A stretch of DNA of 64,000 nt from Palaemon carinicauda (taxonomy: Eukaryota > Arthropoda > Malacostraca > Decapoda > Palaemonidae), in the NCBI RefSeq assembly GCF_036898095.1, contig NC_090761.1:42203671-42267670 (forward strand). The letters are read 5' to 3'. Below the pieces are notes generated by a model that saw only the letters and a list, made by a program, of their open reading frames with translations, made no database searches and was not told the DNA's origin. How positions within the stretch are numbered: position 1 is the first letter of the stretch; every line of letters begins with the position of its first letter. Positions 1-11,790 of this stretch are shown here, piece after piece. The position numbers were made by a program, and so were the translations under genes.

Positions 1-1100
1 CCATTGTCACGCTTGTGTGAGGGAGGGACCACAGGCTGTGCAAATAAGTGCTCTCTTTTCACCTTCAGGAGGTGGCCAGATATCAGAGACTCCTCTGTAG
101 AAGAAATCAAAATCAGGTTGGAAGGCAGGGGAAGGGGGAATGAGGCAGTTTCCTCTTTCCCAGAAGATGTCATCGAATAGATTAATGCAGGAAGTAACGG
201 AGCTACTGAAGGTGAGGACAAGACGTTAACCTGAAGGTGAGGACAAGACGTTAACTGAATCAACACTAGTCCTTGCCTGATTGGAGGGGGACACAGCAGA
301 CACTACTTCTGCTACAGCAGCAGGGCAGAAAAGTAGCAGTGAGAGACTGGGAAGTCCTAGCAAGGACTTTCAGAAGTCTTCCCTTGGATGGAATGCCTTC
401 AAGTCCTAGAGAAGACCACAGCACCTTTAGGGCAAAGTCCTTGGCCATATCGTCACCAGTCACAACACGCTTGCTACGGAATGAAGGACAGAAGTTATCT
501 GGTTTACAGGAGAAACCAGGTAGAATCACTTCACTTGCAGCCAACAGATAAGGAAGTTGTATCATCAACCTTCTTCACTATCCTTCCAGTGGAGAGAGAC
601 GAAGAAGCGTTGGGAGTTGGCAGATTTCTTCGCCCTCATGGAAACTCCAAAGATGAAGTCTCTTCCATTTCCTCCTCCTGACATACAGTATTCCACCAAC
701 TGAGGTAATGACTATTCATTACTGTGCAGTACACTCATTACAGGGCGACAACTGCAAACAGTCATGCCCCTTGAAAGGACATCAAGGAATGGGGGATCAA
801 CATTGATATTGCTTATAAAGGTGCCGTATTTACGGCATGGACACTGGGGCAGAACTGCATGTGTACACGTTTCTCCATTCCATAAACAGCAACCAAAGAC
901 TATATAAAGAGAAAAAGAAAATTAAAGAAACAAAGTTATGAACATCGAGAGTACGTCCATACTATTGGGCAGCTGAAGTCAAAGTGGTAATCGGTGTGCT
1001 GGCAGAGGGGGCAGTTTCCTGACTACCTGCCAACAACTACCAACACCTTATTAGATATTTTAACAGTCGAGTTCCAGCTTTGCTGAAATCACACAACTCC
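1..1100. other. Unassigned sequence at left edge
   Basis: I recognise no gene here. Frames stay open for about 100 codons on both strands between 266 and 681 (minus 266-568, plus 273-551 and 388-681), and the first 700 bases are less AT-rich than what follows. That may be a remnant of a coding repeat, for example a diverged retrotransposon gag, or chance. No motif, start context or splice pair lets me choose a strand. From about 700 to 1100 I see nothing identifiable. Confidence 0.3.
206..255. repeat. Two tandem 25-bp units
   Basis: A 25-bp unit beginning CTGAAGGTGAGGACAAGACG occurs twice head to tail (206-230 and 231-255) with no mismatch that I see. It is a recent local duplication. Confidence 0.85.
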
Positions 1101-1183
1101 TAATGGATTATGATTTGTATCTGTATAGGAACAAATTAAATACATAACGAACATAAAGAATACAAAGAGAAAAGGTCACATAC

Positions 1184-1405
1184 CTTAGGTATGGTCTTTC
1201 TATGGGTTTCAATGGTAGCGCTGACCCTAAAATACGAACTAGAGACCTTCGCCGGCCTCTTGCTGAAGCAGATGTTACTTCATGCCTCAGTCTTGTCAAC
1301 AGAGGTCCTAGGCCAAGAGCCTCAAGGAGCATCCATACACTATCTCCTACATCCAACAACAACTCCTCCACCACCCCCACCATCATGGATCTTGATTCAC
1401 TCATC
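1184..1405 (-). CDS. Candidate internal exon of an unknown gene
   Basis: On the minus strand a 222-bp stretch is open throughout and flanked by strong splice signals. The acceptor is a T/C-rich tract ending TTGTCTCCCAG just beyond 1405; the donor is CTAAG|GTATGT at 1184/1183. The peptide would run MSESRSMMVGVVEELL to PIERPYLR, about 73 residues, with a Leu/Val-rich first half and an Arg-rich second half. I do not recognise the family. The plus strand is also open over the same bases (1202-1471) but lacks an equally good donor, so I prefer the minus strand. A chance pairing of splice-like motifs is possible. Confidence 0.35.
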
Positions 1406-1983
1406 CTGGGAGACAACCAAGAAAAATTAGTATCATTCAAATATATAAGTATTATCACATGCTACAACTAAATGAAATATCAAAAGGAAATATATTTTGA
1501 CAAAATTGTTTTTTACTATTTTTTTCCAATTACGAAGGTAGCATTATGCTAAGGGGCAGGAATGCAAGATTATTGTTCAATGTAATGCTCCGACTATTCA
1601 CACACACACAATACCAAAAATTAGTTTCAAATCCAAAAAATTATTAGCATTAATTGAGGTGTAAAGAACTAGGCTATAGTCCAGTCAAACAAAAATTTAA
1701 AAGTTTATTGAAACTGAAAACCCCTTTTTTTCAATTAAAAATTCATAAGGTATTACTGTAAGGGCAAAAAGAATCTTCCATCTTACAGAAACAGCCCTTT
1801 TTTCAAATCCAAGAAGTCTAGTTTCCATGACCCTTAATATGGCTACACTTGGAAAGATTTTCTTGCACTGTCAATAAAAACCAATGTGTTTTTTTTATCT
1901 GCACCATTTGTATGTTAAAAGTATACTGTAATCAGTCATGACTTCACTACAAAATGATAGTGCCTTGATATCCATGGGTTTGA

Positions 1984-2064
<81 letters not shown>

Positions 2065-2279
2065 TCCATTATATTTGAATTATATCCCTTTAATTCATTT
2101 CCCTTCTTTTCATCATGTTTATCTAATTTTCAGTAGACTGAAATAGGTTTCTTTACACATTCAAGGATTTGTTTAAATCAGGCATGTGCAACTGGGGGCC
2201 AAAATTTACTATATCCAAGTTTGTGGGGGCCAAATGATAATACCCATATGCAAGAATTTACTAGCCAAATATATACAAA
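1406..2279. other. AT-rich non-coding spacer
   Basis: AT-rich sequence with short A/T runs, one (CA)n stretch near 1600 and the (CT)n tract listed separately. I see no gene or element ends. It is immediately followed by the 3' end of DIRS element A. Confidence 0.5.
1986..2064. repeat. (CT)n microsatellite
   Basis: About 39 CT dinucleotides in a row with one interruption (CTCG near 2043). Confidence 0.95.
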
Positions 2280-2611
2280 ATGTTATTTTGATAATAAAAT
2301 AAATTTTTGAATATACTTACCCGGTGATTATATAGCTGCAACTCTGTTGCCCGACAGACAACTCTACGGTAAAAACTCGCCAGCGATCGCTACACAGGTT
2401 GCGGGTGTGCCCAACAGCGCCATCTGTCGTCCAGATACCCAGTACTCAATGTAAACAAAGACTCAATTTTCTCCTCGTCCCACTGCGTCTCTATTGGGGA
2501 GGAAGGGAGGGTCCTTTAATTTATAATCACCGGGTAAGTATATTCAAAAATTTATTTTATTATCAAAATAACATTTTTCAATATTTAACTTAGCCGGTGA
2601 TTATATAGCTG
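2280..2611 (-). repeat. Element A 3' terminal repeat and ICR
   Basis: 2280-2574 is a unit with complementary edges (TGTTATTTTGATAATAAAAT at one end, its inverse at the other) around a copy of the element's 5' end. 2523-2611 is the internal complementary region. It reads as the right outer edge joined to the left outer edge, crossing AAAATAACATTTTTCAATAT at about 2566-2585, and ends at GTGATTATATAGCTG. In DIRS1 this region is thought to template completion of the circle junction. Confidence 0.8.
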
Positions 2612-2731
2612 ATTCACACCCAGGGGGGTGGGTAGAGACCAGCAATATATGTTTACACTTTTATGAGTTAAGAGTTTTTATTTCATTTTAGAAGTTATCA
2701 AAATAACAAAAACAAAATAAATAGGTACCTG

Positions 2732-2784
2732 GTAAGGAAGTCGACTTGAACAATTACTCTGCCTTTTAAGTTCGTCTTCCTTAC
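2732..2784 (-). promoter_or_regulatory. 3' UTR hairpin, element A
   Basis: GTAAGGAAG near 2732 pairs with CTTCCTTAC near 2784 and the stem continues inward with a few mismatches. The same hairpin sits at the same place in A to F. Confidence 0.55.
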
Positions 2785-3012
2785 GGAACCTCGCGATCCT
2801 CTTAGGATGCTGATCGACCCCTAGGATCTGAAGTATCAAGGGTTGCAACCCATACAACAGGACCTCATCAAAACCCCTAATCTAGGCGCTCTCAAGAAAT
2901 GACTTTGACCACCCGCCAAATCAACCAGGATGCAAAAGGCTTCTTAGCCTTCCGGACAACCCAAAAAACAAAAATAAAAACATTTCAAGAGAAAGATTAA
3001 AAGGGTATGGAA

Positions 3013-3899
3013 TTAGGGAATTGTAGTGGTTGAGCCCTCACCCACTACTGCACTCGCTGCTACGAATGGTCCCAGTGTGTAGCAGTTCTTGTAAAGAGAC
3101 TGGACATCTTTCAAGTAAAATGACGCGAACACTGACTTGCTTCTCCAATAGGTTGCGTCCATTATACTTTGCAGAGATATATTTTGCTTAAAGGCCACGG
3201 AAGTTGTTACAGCTCTAACTTCGTGCGTCTTCACCTTAAGCAAAGTTCGGTCTTCCTCACTCAGATGTGAATGAGCTTCTCGTATTAACAATCTGATAAA
3301 GTCTGACCAAGCATTCTTTGACAAAGGCAAGGATGGTTTCTTAACTGAACACCATAAAGCTTCAGATTGGCCTTGTAAAGGTTTAGTACGCTTTAAATAG
3401 AACTTAAGAGCTCTAACAGGGCATAAGACTCTTTCTAGTTCATTGCCTACGATCTCCGATAAGCTGGGGATATCGAAAGATTTAGGCCAAGGCCGAGAAG
3501 GCAGCTCATTTTTGGCTAGAAAACCAAGTTGTAGCGAGCAAGTGGCTTTTTCTGACGAAAATCCTATGTTCTTGCTGAAGGCATGAATCTCACTGACTCT
3601 TTTAGCCGAGGCTAAGCATACCAGGAAAAGAGTCTTAAGAGTGAGATCTTTCAGGGAGGCTGATTGTAACGGCTCCAACCTGTCTGACATGAAGAATCTT
3701 AGTACCACGTCTAAATTCCATCCAGGGGTAGCCAAACGACGCTCCTTGGTGGTCTCAAAAGACTTAAGGAGGTCTTGCAGATCTTTATGTTTGGAAAGAT
3801 CTAAGCCTCTATGCCGGAAGACCGATGCCAACATGCTTCTGTAGCCCTTGATAGTGGGAGCTGAAAGGGATCGTCCTTTTCTCAGGTATAAGAGAAAAA
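3013..3899 (-). pseudogene. Tyrosine recombinase of element A, N-terminus frameshifted
   Basis: The open part (273 codons from 3834 to the stop at 3013) covers the YR catalytic core. Box I Arg lies in KRVSEIHAFSKN, the HxxR box is THEVRAVTTS, followed by ATYW and the nucleophile Tyr in SVFASFYLKDVQ. Just upstream, near 3895, a run of A's is one base longer than in B, D and E, which disconnects the N-terminal SAM-like part (LYLRK...). The protein would integrate circular DNA by Arg/His/Arg/Tyr chemistry in the nucleus. All catalytic residues remain, so this is recent damage to a formerly complete enzyme. Confidence 0.75.
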
Positions 3900-3912
3900 A
3901 CAGCTATTTGAG

Positions 3913-5122
3913 CTACAGAGTTACTGGTCGAGGATACAGAAACTGACTTGCACCAGTCTCGGAAGACTTCCCACTTCGATTGGTAGACTCTAATGGAAGA
4001 AGCTCTCCTTGCTCTAGCAATCGCACTGGCTGCTTCCTTCGAAAAGCCTCTAGCTCTCGAGAGTCTTTCGATAGTCTGAAGGCGGTCAGACGAAGAGCGT
4101 GGAGGCTTTGGAGTACCTTCTTTACGTGTGGCTGACGTAGAAGGTCTACCCTTAGAGGAAGACTACTGGGAACGTCTACTAACCATCGAAGTATCTCGGT
4201 GAACCATTCTCTCGCGGGCCAGAGGGAAGCAACTAACGTCAACCTTGTCCCTTCGTGAGAGGCGAACTTCTGCAGTACCTTGTTGACAATCTTGAACGGT
4301 GGGAATGCGTAGAGATCCAGATGTGACCAATCTAGGAGGAAAGCATCTATATGTATTGCTGCTGGGTCCGGGACTGGAGAGCAATAGATTGGAAGCCTCT
4401 TGGTCAGCGAGGTTGCAAAGAGATCTATGGATGGTTTTACCCCAAGTGGCCCAAAGTCTCTTGCACACATCCTTGTGGAGGGTCCATTCGGTTGGAATTA
4501 CTTGCCCTTTCCGACTGAGACAATCTGCTATGACGTTCAAGTCGCCTTGGATGAACCTCGTTACTAGGGAGATGTCTTGACCTTTTGACCAGATGAGCAG
4601 GTCCCTTGCGATCTCGTACAACGTCAGTGAGTGGGTACCTCCTTGTTTGGAGATGTACGCCAAGGCCGTGGTGATGTCCGAGTTAACTTCCACCACTTTG
4701 CCTCGAAGGAGAGACTTGAAGCTTTTCAAGGCCAGATGTACTGCCAACAGCTCCTTGCAGTTGATATGCATGCTCCTCTGACTCGAGTTCCAAAGTCCTG
4801 AGCATTCCCGACCGTCTAGTGTCGCGCCCCAGCCCACGTCCGATGCGTCCGAGAAGAGAACGTGGTTGGGAGTCTGAACAGCCAGGGGAAGACCCTCTCG
4901 TAGGCTGATATTGTCCTTCCACCAAGTCAGACAAGACTTTATCTTTTCGGAAACCGGGATCGAGACCGCTTCTAGCATCTTGTTCTTTTTCCAGTGAAAA
5001 GCTAGATGGTATTGAAGAGGACGGAGGTGTAGTCTTCCTAGTGACACAAATTGTTCCACGGATGACAGCGTCCCTACCAGACTCATCCATAGCCTGACTG
5101 AGCAGTGTTCCTTCTTCAGCAT
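3913..5122 (-). pseudogene. Element A RT C-terminus, RNase H and methyltransferase-like region
   Basis: The frame from 5122 starts at MLKKEHCSVRLW, equal to RT residues after about 346 of element E, so the RT palm with YLDD is absent. RNase H follows with FSDASDVGWG, INCKELLAVHLAL, VNSDITTALAYISKQGG and IADCLSRKG, giving the Asp/Glu/Asp/Asp set. At WATWG a small indel near 4440 moves the frame. The MT-like domain continues in the frame of 3913-4470 with SIDLFATSLTKRLP, DAFLLDW and YAFPPFKIVNKV. In intact relatives this is one polypeptide. Confidence 0.75.
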
Positions 5123-5148
5123 CTTCTGGATGGATAGCAGGGCTTGAT

Positions 5149-5715
5149 CTATTCTGGGGGCTGATCGTCTTGTTGTTCAGCAACGTCCTCATCAGAGGGT
5201 TCCTCATCCGAAAACTGATGAGGAAACGGCAACGGAGTGGGCAACGTCTGGCTCGCTGAGTCCGGTCGCACTGGTGGATGCGTGACGGAGCCGGACGCAA
5301 CATCATGGAACTGCTGCACAGTCTGTGAACTGTCAACAACCATGGGTGCGCGAGGAAGCACAGCGTCAACCCGAGACTGTCTAGACCGTCTGGGTTGTGC
5401 AGTCAACACCCTACCGGGTTGCTGAGGTTGACGCACCGCGTCAAAACAAGTCACCTCTGCTGGTTGTTGAACGTCCTGAACGTCAACAACCACCTCCGAG
5501 CGTCGCTTAACGTCAACGTGCGGCTGGCAACCCACACTGGGTCGCATCGGTGGAGGAACCACCTCAACTGGCAGACGTGAGTAGGTTACCTCAGTGTCAA
5601 CAGGGCGCACAACCGCCCGGTTGGAAGGTTGTTGGCCAGAAGGTTCGGTAGCAACCTTCTCCGCATTAAAGTCCTCTATCAAGGACGCAAGCTTGGACTG
5701 CATGTCTTGCAGCAA
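5149..5715 (-). pseudogene. Second gag copy of element A, fused to the RT C-terminus
   Basis: 188 codons homologous to the middle of the E gag (from MLQDMQSKLASLIEDFNAEK, compare LLQTMQTQLTSLMQDF in E, to HQFSDEEPSDEDVAEQQDDQ). It then runs into RT-derived sequence and stops, because the downstream RT region is in another frame. The segment is rich in Val, Pro and Gln with VDV repeats. It is a second copy: an older gag middle lies at about 6370-7420. B and D have the same fusion, so the arrangement predates these insertions. Confidence 0.65.
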
Positions 5716-7420
5716 AGCCCATTTAGGGTCTACGGGAGCAGGTGTGGCAACAGACGGGGTTAGCGACTGAGGCGGTACCGCTTACCATCCCTGAAAGCCT
5801 TGTTATGCATGACATAATTGTACAGCAAAACTTCAAAGGCTCGAAAACAGCTGTGAAGTTGACCTGTAAACAACTTGGAGCGTCTCCTGGCCAGGCGCCA
5901 GGGAGAGTCTACGAGAATTGAGAAGTCTATCTGGGCAGAGGCATGAACTCCCAAGCCGAGAACTTCTCTCGTGTCATATCAGACTCTCGCTCTATAAACC
6001 AGTTTAAAAGAAGGGAAAGCAAAGGCTGTATCCCCCAAACTCCTCCTGGTGAAAAACCAGTCGCCTAGCCAACGTAAAGCTCTCTAGGAGAGCGAGAGAG
6101 CACTAGCTTAAAAACAACGGCTTCGAAGTAGCTAGGCCTAGTGTAAGCTCTGACGTTTAGGCGAACGAGGAGCAGCAGTTACAAAAAGATCCGGACAAAG
6201 ATCCTTAAAAAAATCATCATGATTTAATTAAAGTCCATAGGAGGCTAAGCAGCTTTAGGCTCCTCTCCATCTGACAGAGTCCTCAAGGGAATATCAGTAG
6301 GAGGGGGAACAGCAACTTCCTCATCTACAGGAACCTTGTCCGATAAAAGCTGAGTCTCAAGCAAGGGAGAGACCTACCGTGGTGGCAATGCTTTACAAGC
6401 AGAGTCCACACTCACTGGTGCATTAGTAGCGGACCAGAACGCAACGTCATGTAACTGCTTGACAGTCTGTGAACTGTCAACAACTGAACTGTCAACCACA
6501 ACAGGTGCGTGAGGACGCACAGCGTCCACTCGAGACTGCTTTGACTGCCTAGACAGAGCAGTCAAAACAACTCTAGAATGCGGAGGTTGACGCACAGCGT
6601 CAAAACAAGTCAACTCCGATTGTTAGTGAACGTCTTGAACGTCAACAGGAGCATCAGCAAGTGGCCTAACGTCCAAATGCGGCTGAAAAACCACACGAGA
6701 CCGCATCGAGTGTGGTTCTAAACAACCTGACTAACGTAACTAAGCTACGCCAACGTCAACAGTAAGCACAAAGGAACGTTAGGTTGGCTGAAAGCCAGGA
6801 TATCGATGAGATAAACGGCTAGACTCAACGGACTAATCGGCAGAATAGTCTTCCATAAGGGAGGCAAGCATATACTGCATGTCTTGCCATACAACCCATT
6901 AAGGATCAACGGAAATGGTTGTGGTAAGAGACGAGGGTAACGTCTGTGACCGCAACACTTTGCCAACAAAAAAAGACTCTCGGAGTCTGTGTTACGCTTT
7001 TGTTAGGCGGCGAGCAGTTATCCGATGACTGCATAGGGTCAGAGCTGTCATAATGGTTGTAACCAGGACGCTGGACCTGTCCTGAAAGGACTGACTTTCG
7101 CTTAAGGGCTTCGAAACCTTGTGACAGGTTTCTTATGCGAAAAGCCTTCGGATGACGAGGAGAAACAACGTCTCTCTCGTCTTATGGTAGGGGAGATCTT
7201 GGTAAGATACACCCGATACCATAGAGGGAAAACGTCTGTTCGTTGATCAAGGCCTCTCGAACCCATAAGTCGTTTGATATTACTTCTCCCCTGGGCTTGG
7301 GAGCATGCAAGAGGTCCCGGACTAGGTGAACGACAGGCACGAACAGACGAACCCTCGGACGCAACACTGTAACACTTTGCGCATATCACTTTATCACTTC
7401 GATTTTCTGTTTGCACTTAT
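5716..7420 (-). pseudogene. First gag copy of element A, degraded
   Basis: Reading from 7420 downwards, the sequence resembles the E gag from its SSVRACR-SPSPGPLA block (7102-7416), through a region like DAVRQPPHSRVVLTA (6374-6613), to a 3' gag part near 5760-5954 (SILVDSPWRLARRRSKLFTG, compare SGLVDSPRRLAMRRSKICWS in E). Frameshifts and stops separate these blocks. I infer a structural, nucleocapsid-like origin from position. Confidence 0.6.
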
Positions 7421-7896
7421 TTCACTGAAATCGAAACTTTTACTGATTTCTACCTGAAACACGCAATTCTACCCTTCATTAAAAGGTAGTAATTGCGAAA
7501 TCAGTCGTATAATGCAAGGTCATTAATACCAGCAAAAAACAGAAAACATATTTTAAGATAAAAAAATCAGTGGCTGGGAAAGAGACTAAACACTAGTTCA
7601 TATAACTACGTTTTCAATCTCTCACCGCACATAGCCTGGGGACGAGAATAAAAAACTAAAAACGTTTTATCCTTCCTCCCCGTACAGCGACTAGGGACGA
7701 GAGTAACTCGAGAACAACGTTACCCGCTTGAACGGAACGTTTTCTCTCCTCTCTCTCCCTCCGTCTCTATCTCTCTCTCTCTTTCTCTCTTGATTTCGCA
7801 CCTAAGAGAAGAGCCCAATTATATTTCGTCAAAAAAACATGTTATTTGACTAAAGGAAAAAACTGAAAGGTTTTTCAAATAAAAAGTTCCTTTAAA
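7421..7896 (-). other. Leader module of element A, part 1
   Basis: Non-coding leader shared by A, B, C and D, with a TC-rich tract near 7740-7790 and a stretch ending GTTCCTTTAAA. It is cut here by insertion of element B and resumes at 21206. Confidence 0.6.
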
Positions 7897-8187
7897 ATGT
7901 TATTTTTATTAATAAAATAAATTTTTGAATATACTTACCCGGTGATCATAGAAGCTGCAACTCTGTTGCTCGACAGAAAAACCTACGGTCAAAATACGCC
8001 AGCGATCGCTATGCAGGTGGGGGTGTACATCAACAGCGCCATCTGTCGAGCAGGTACTTAGTACTCCAAGTAAACAAGGAACCAATTTTCTCCTCGGTCC
8101 ACTGGGTCTCTATTGGGGAGGAAGGGAGGGTCCTTTAATATATGATCACCGGGTAAGTATATTAAAAAATTTATTTTATTAATAAAA
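7897..8187 (-). repeat. Element B 3' terminal unit
   Basis: Same terminal unit as in A, D and E. It is interrupted by element C, and its missing edge and the inner repeat resume at 14979-15021. The body matches the element's 5' end at about 21035-21205 in inverted orientation. Confidence 0.8.
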
Positions 8188-8517
8188 ATGTTATTTTTAT
8201 TAGTAAAATAAATTTTTGAATATACTTACCCGATAATCATGTAGCTGTCAACTCCGTTGCCCGACAGAATTCTATGGAGGGATACGCCAGCTATCACAAT
8301 ACTAGAAGGGGGTGTATTTACCAGCGCCACCTGTGGCCAGGTACTCAAGTACTTCTTGTTGACACCTCCTCAATTATTCCTCGGTCCACTGGTTCTTTAT
8401 GGGGAGGAAGGGAGGGTCGATTAAATCATGATTATCGGGTAAGTATATTCAAAAATTTATTTTACTAATAAAAATAACATTTTTCAATATTAAACTTACC
8501 CGATAATCATGTAGCTG
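8188..8517 (-). repeat. Element C 3' terminal repeat and ICR
   Basis: The terminal unit 8188-8480 has complementary edges (ATTAGTAAAATAAATTTTTG and its inverse). The inner repeat 8481-8517 ends CCCGATAATCATGTAGCTG. The join spells the inverse of the element's outer ends, as in the other copies. Confidence 0.78.
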
Positions 8518-8631
8518 ATTCACACCCAGGGGGGTGGGTGAAAAACCAGTGTACAAGACTAAAGGATAGCTAAGTATCCCGTATTTCATATAATCAGTTA
8601 TCCACAATAACAATGAAATAATAAGTACCTG

Positions 8632-8686
8632 GTAAGGAAGTCGACTTGAACCGTTACTCTGCCTTTAATAAGATCGTCTTCCTTAC
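8632..8686 (-). promoter_or_regulatory. 3' UTR hairpin, element C
   Basis: GTAAGGAAG and CTTCCTTAC arms about 35 bases apart, at the same site as in the other copies. Confidence 0.5.
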
Positions 8687-8903
8687 TGAGCGCAGCGTTC
8701 CTCTTGGGAGGCTGAATCAACTCAAAGGTGCTAAAGTATACAGGGCTGCAACCCATACTAAAGGACCTCATCACAACCTTTAACCTCGGCGCTTCTCAAG
8801 AAAGAATTGACCACCCGCCAAATCAACAAGGATGTGGAAGGCTTCTTAGCCGACCGTACAACCCATAAAAAGTATTCAAGAGAAAGGTTAAAAGGTTATG
8901 GGA

Positions 8904-9990
8904 TTATGGGAATGTAGTGGCTGAGCCCTCGCCTACTACTGCATTCGTTGCTACGAATGGTCCCAGGGTGTAGCAGTACTCGTAAAGAGACTGAACATCT
9001 TTGAGATAGAATGATGCGAACACTGAATTGCTTCTCCAATAGGTTGCATCCATAACACTCTGCAGAGAATGGTTCTGTTTGAAGGCCACTGAAGTAGCCA
9101 CAGCTCCCACTTCATGTGTCCTTACCTTCAGCAAAGCAAGGTCTTCTTCCTTCAGATGAGAATGTGTTTCTCTAATCAGAAGCCTGAATAGTAAGAAACT
9201 GAGTTCTTAGAACTTGGAAAAGAAGGTTTCTTGATAGCACACTATAAGGCTTCTGATTGTCCTTGTAAAGGTTAAGACCTTTTTAGATAGTACCTAAGAG
9301 CTCTAACTGGGCAAAGTACTCTCTTCAGATCATTCCCCACCAAGTTGGACAGGCTTGGGATCTCGAACGACTTAGGCCAAGGACGTGAAGGAAGCTCGTT
9401 TAGCAAAAACCGAGCTGCAAGGAACATGTAGCCGTTTCAGATGTGAAAACAATGATCCTGCTGAAGGCGTGGATCTCACTTACTCTTTTAGTTGTCAAGC
9501 ACACGAGGAAAAGAGTTTTTAATGTGAGGTCCTAAAAAGAGGCTGATTGGAGAGGTTCAAATCTTGATGACATAAGGAACCTTAGGACCACGTCTAGATT
9601 CCAGCCTGGAGTGGACAACCGACGTTCCTTTGAGGTCTCAAAAGACCTAGGGAGGTCCTGTAGATCTTTGTTGGTGGAAAGATCCAAGCCTCTGTGGCGG
9701 AAAACCGCTGCCAACATACTTCTGTAACCCTTGATCGTAGGAGCTAAAAGGGATCTTACTTTCCTTAGATATAACAGGAAGTCAGCAATCTGGGTTACAG
9801 TGGTACTGGTTGAGGAAACTGCATTGGTCTTGTACCAGCTACGGAAGACTTCCCCTTGAGACTGATAGATTCTGAGAGTGGATGTTCTCCTTGCTTTGGC
9901 AATCGCTCTGGCTGCCTCCTTCGAAAAGCCCCTAGCTCTTGAGAGTCTTTCGAAAGTCTGAAGGCAGTCAGACGAAGAGCGTGGAGGATT
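8904..9990 (-). pseudogene. Tyrosine recombinase of element C, broken
   Basis: The N-terminal part (RSSSDCLQTFERLSRARG onward) lies in the frame ending at 9532. The C-terminal part lies in the frame 8904-9134. The segment between them (about 9135-9530) is frameshifted. The HxxR box reads THEVGAVATS, so the second catalytic Arg has become Gly, while ATYW and SVFASFYLKDV are kept. The loss of a catalytic residue together with frameshifts makes it inactive. Confidence 0.72.
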
Positions 9991-10280
9991 GGGTGTACCT
10001 TCTTTACGTGAGGTAGACTTAGAAGGTTCACTCCTAGAGGAAGAGTCCTGGGAATGTCGACCAGCCATTGCAGTACCTCTAAGAACCATTCTCTCGCGGA
10101 CCAGAGCGGAGCCAACCAACGTCAGCCGTGTCCCTTTGTGAGAGGAGAACTTCTGAAGTACCCTGTTGACAATCTTGAACGGCGGGAATGCATACAGGTC
10201 GAGATGGAACCAATCCAGCAGAAAAGCATCCACGTGAACTGCTGCTGGGTCTGGAATCGGAGAACAATACAACAGGAGTC
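9795..10280 (-). pseudogene. Methyltransferase-like domain of element C
   Basis: Recognisable by MYCSPIPDPAAVHVDAFLLD and LYAFPPFKIVNRVLQKF, as in the MT domain of DIRS1-group elements. A frameshift after GTRLTLVG carries the frame into the YR frame, and the remainder continues at 9795-10115. Upstream the connection to RNase H is lost. Confidence 0.65.
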
Positions 10281-10492
10281 TCTAGGTTATCGAGGTAGTG
10301 AACAGATCTATGGTTGGCTGACCCCACAGGGCCCAAAGTCTGTTGCAAACATTCTTGAGAAGGGTCCACTCTGTGGGGATGACCTGACCCTTCCGTCTGA
10401 GGTGATCTGCCATGACATTCATACCGCCCTGAATGAACCTCGTTACCAGTTAGCTTTCGATCTTAAGACCAGATGAGTAGGTCCCTTGCGAT

Positions 10493-11222
10493 CTAGAACA
10501 ACTTCCACGAAAGAGTCCCTCCCTGCTTGAAGATGTAAGCCAGGGCTGTGGTGTTGTCAGAGTCCACCTCCACCACTTTGTTAAGCTGGAGGGACTTGAA
10601 GTTTATCAAGGCCAGAATAACCGCCAACAACTTCTTGCAAATGATGTGAAGTGTCCTTTGCTCCTGATTCCATGTTCCCGAGCATTCTTGTCCGTCCAAA
10701 GTCGCACCCCAGCCCGTGTCTGATGCGTCCGAGAGGAGACGGCGGTCGTGTTTCTGAACAGCCAAAGGTAGACTTCCTTGAGAAGAAAGCTGTTCTTACA
10801 CCACGCGAGAGAAGACCTCCTCTCTTCGGAAACAGGAACTGAGACCGTCTCTAGCGTCATGTCCTTTATCCAGTGAGCAGCTAGATGATACTGAAGGGGG
10901 GGGAGGTGGAGTCTCCCTAACACGATGAACAGGGCCAGCGATGAAAGTGTCCCTGTTAGACTCATCCACTACCTGACAGAGCATCGGTTCCTTCTCAGCA
11001 TGCTCTGGATGCATTCTAGGGCTTGGAAGATCCTTGGGGCCGACGGAAAAGTCCGAAAAGCTCGACTCTGAAGATCCATACCCAAGGAGACAATGGTCTG
11101 GGATGGAAGAGCTGAGACTCCTCAAAATTGACCAGGAGGCCCAGTTCCTTGGTCAGATCCATAGTCCATTTGAAAATCTCCAGACAGCGACGACTTGTGG
11201 GAGCTCTTAAAAGCCAGTCGTC
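10493..11222 (-). pseudogene. RT C-terminal remnant and RNase H of element C
   Basis: RT sequence starts at 11222 with DDWLLRAPTSRRCLE, so only the two Asp of the YLDD box remain and the fingers and palm are gone. The thumb-like part (WTMDLTKELGLLVNFEESQL) and connection (SLTGTLSSLALFIVLGRLHL) follow across frameshifts. In RNase H (10493-10765) LSDASDTGWG and VDSDNTTALAYI are present, but the Glu box reads CKKLLAV instead of CKELLAV, so the second catalytic acid is lost. A stop ends the frame soon after. Confidence 0.68.
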
Positions 11223-11790
11223 TGACGGAGCCGGACACAAGATCATGATACTGCTGCACAGTCTGTGAACTGTCAATCATGGGCAAGCGAGGAAGTACAG
11301 TGACAACCCGAATCTGTCTAGACTGTCTGGGTCGTACAGACAACTCCTTATCGGGTTGCTGAGGTTGCCGCACTGCGTCACAACAAGTCTCTTCTGTTGG
11401 TTGTTGAACGTCTTCCCCGTGACACATTGACTCCGTAAACAAAAAATCCTCTAACAAGGACTAAGCCTGGACTGCATGTCATGCAACACAGCTCAAGGTC
11501 TATGGGAGCAGGTGTGGTAACAGACGGGATTAGCGACAGAAGTGGAACCATTACCTTCCCTGGAAGCATGTTATGCTTAATAAAAGTCCATAAGAGGTTA
11601 TGCAGCTAAAGGCTCCCTCCAAATGACAGAGTCCTCAAGGGAATATCAGAAGGAGGGAGAAAAGAACTTTCTCATCTACAGGGACCATATCCTAGAAAAG
11701 CTAAGTTCTCTCAGTGAGGGTTCACTGGTGCAAAAGCAGCAGACTAGAAGGCAACGTTATGAAACTGCTTGACAGTCTAGTGAGTTGGCA
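11222..11790 (-). pseudogene. Family-1-like gag fragment in element C
   Basis: Resembles the second gag copies of A, B and D (VQQPTEETCCDAVRQPQQ, SSQTVQQYHDLVSGSV), joined at 11222 directly to RT at its DD motif. The adjoining 11571-11790 matches the gag remnant of B near 18670-18905. The breakpoint differs from that of A, B and D, so this deletion arose separately or was reworked. Confidence 0.55.

Noticed and set aside
266..681. A definite gene in the first 700 bases
   Set aside because: Open frames on both strands compete, none is recognisable, and no splice or start evidence decides between them.
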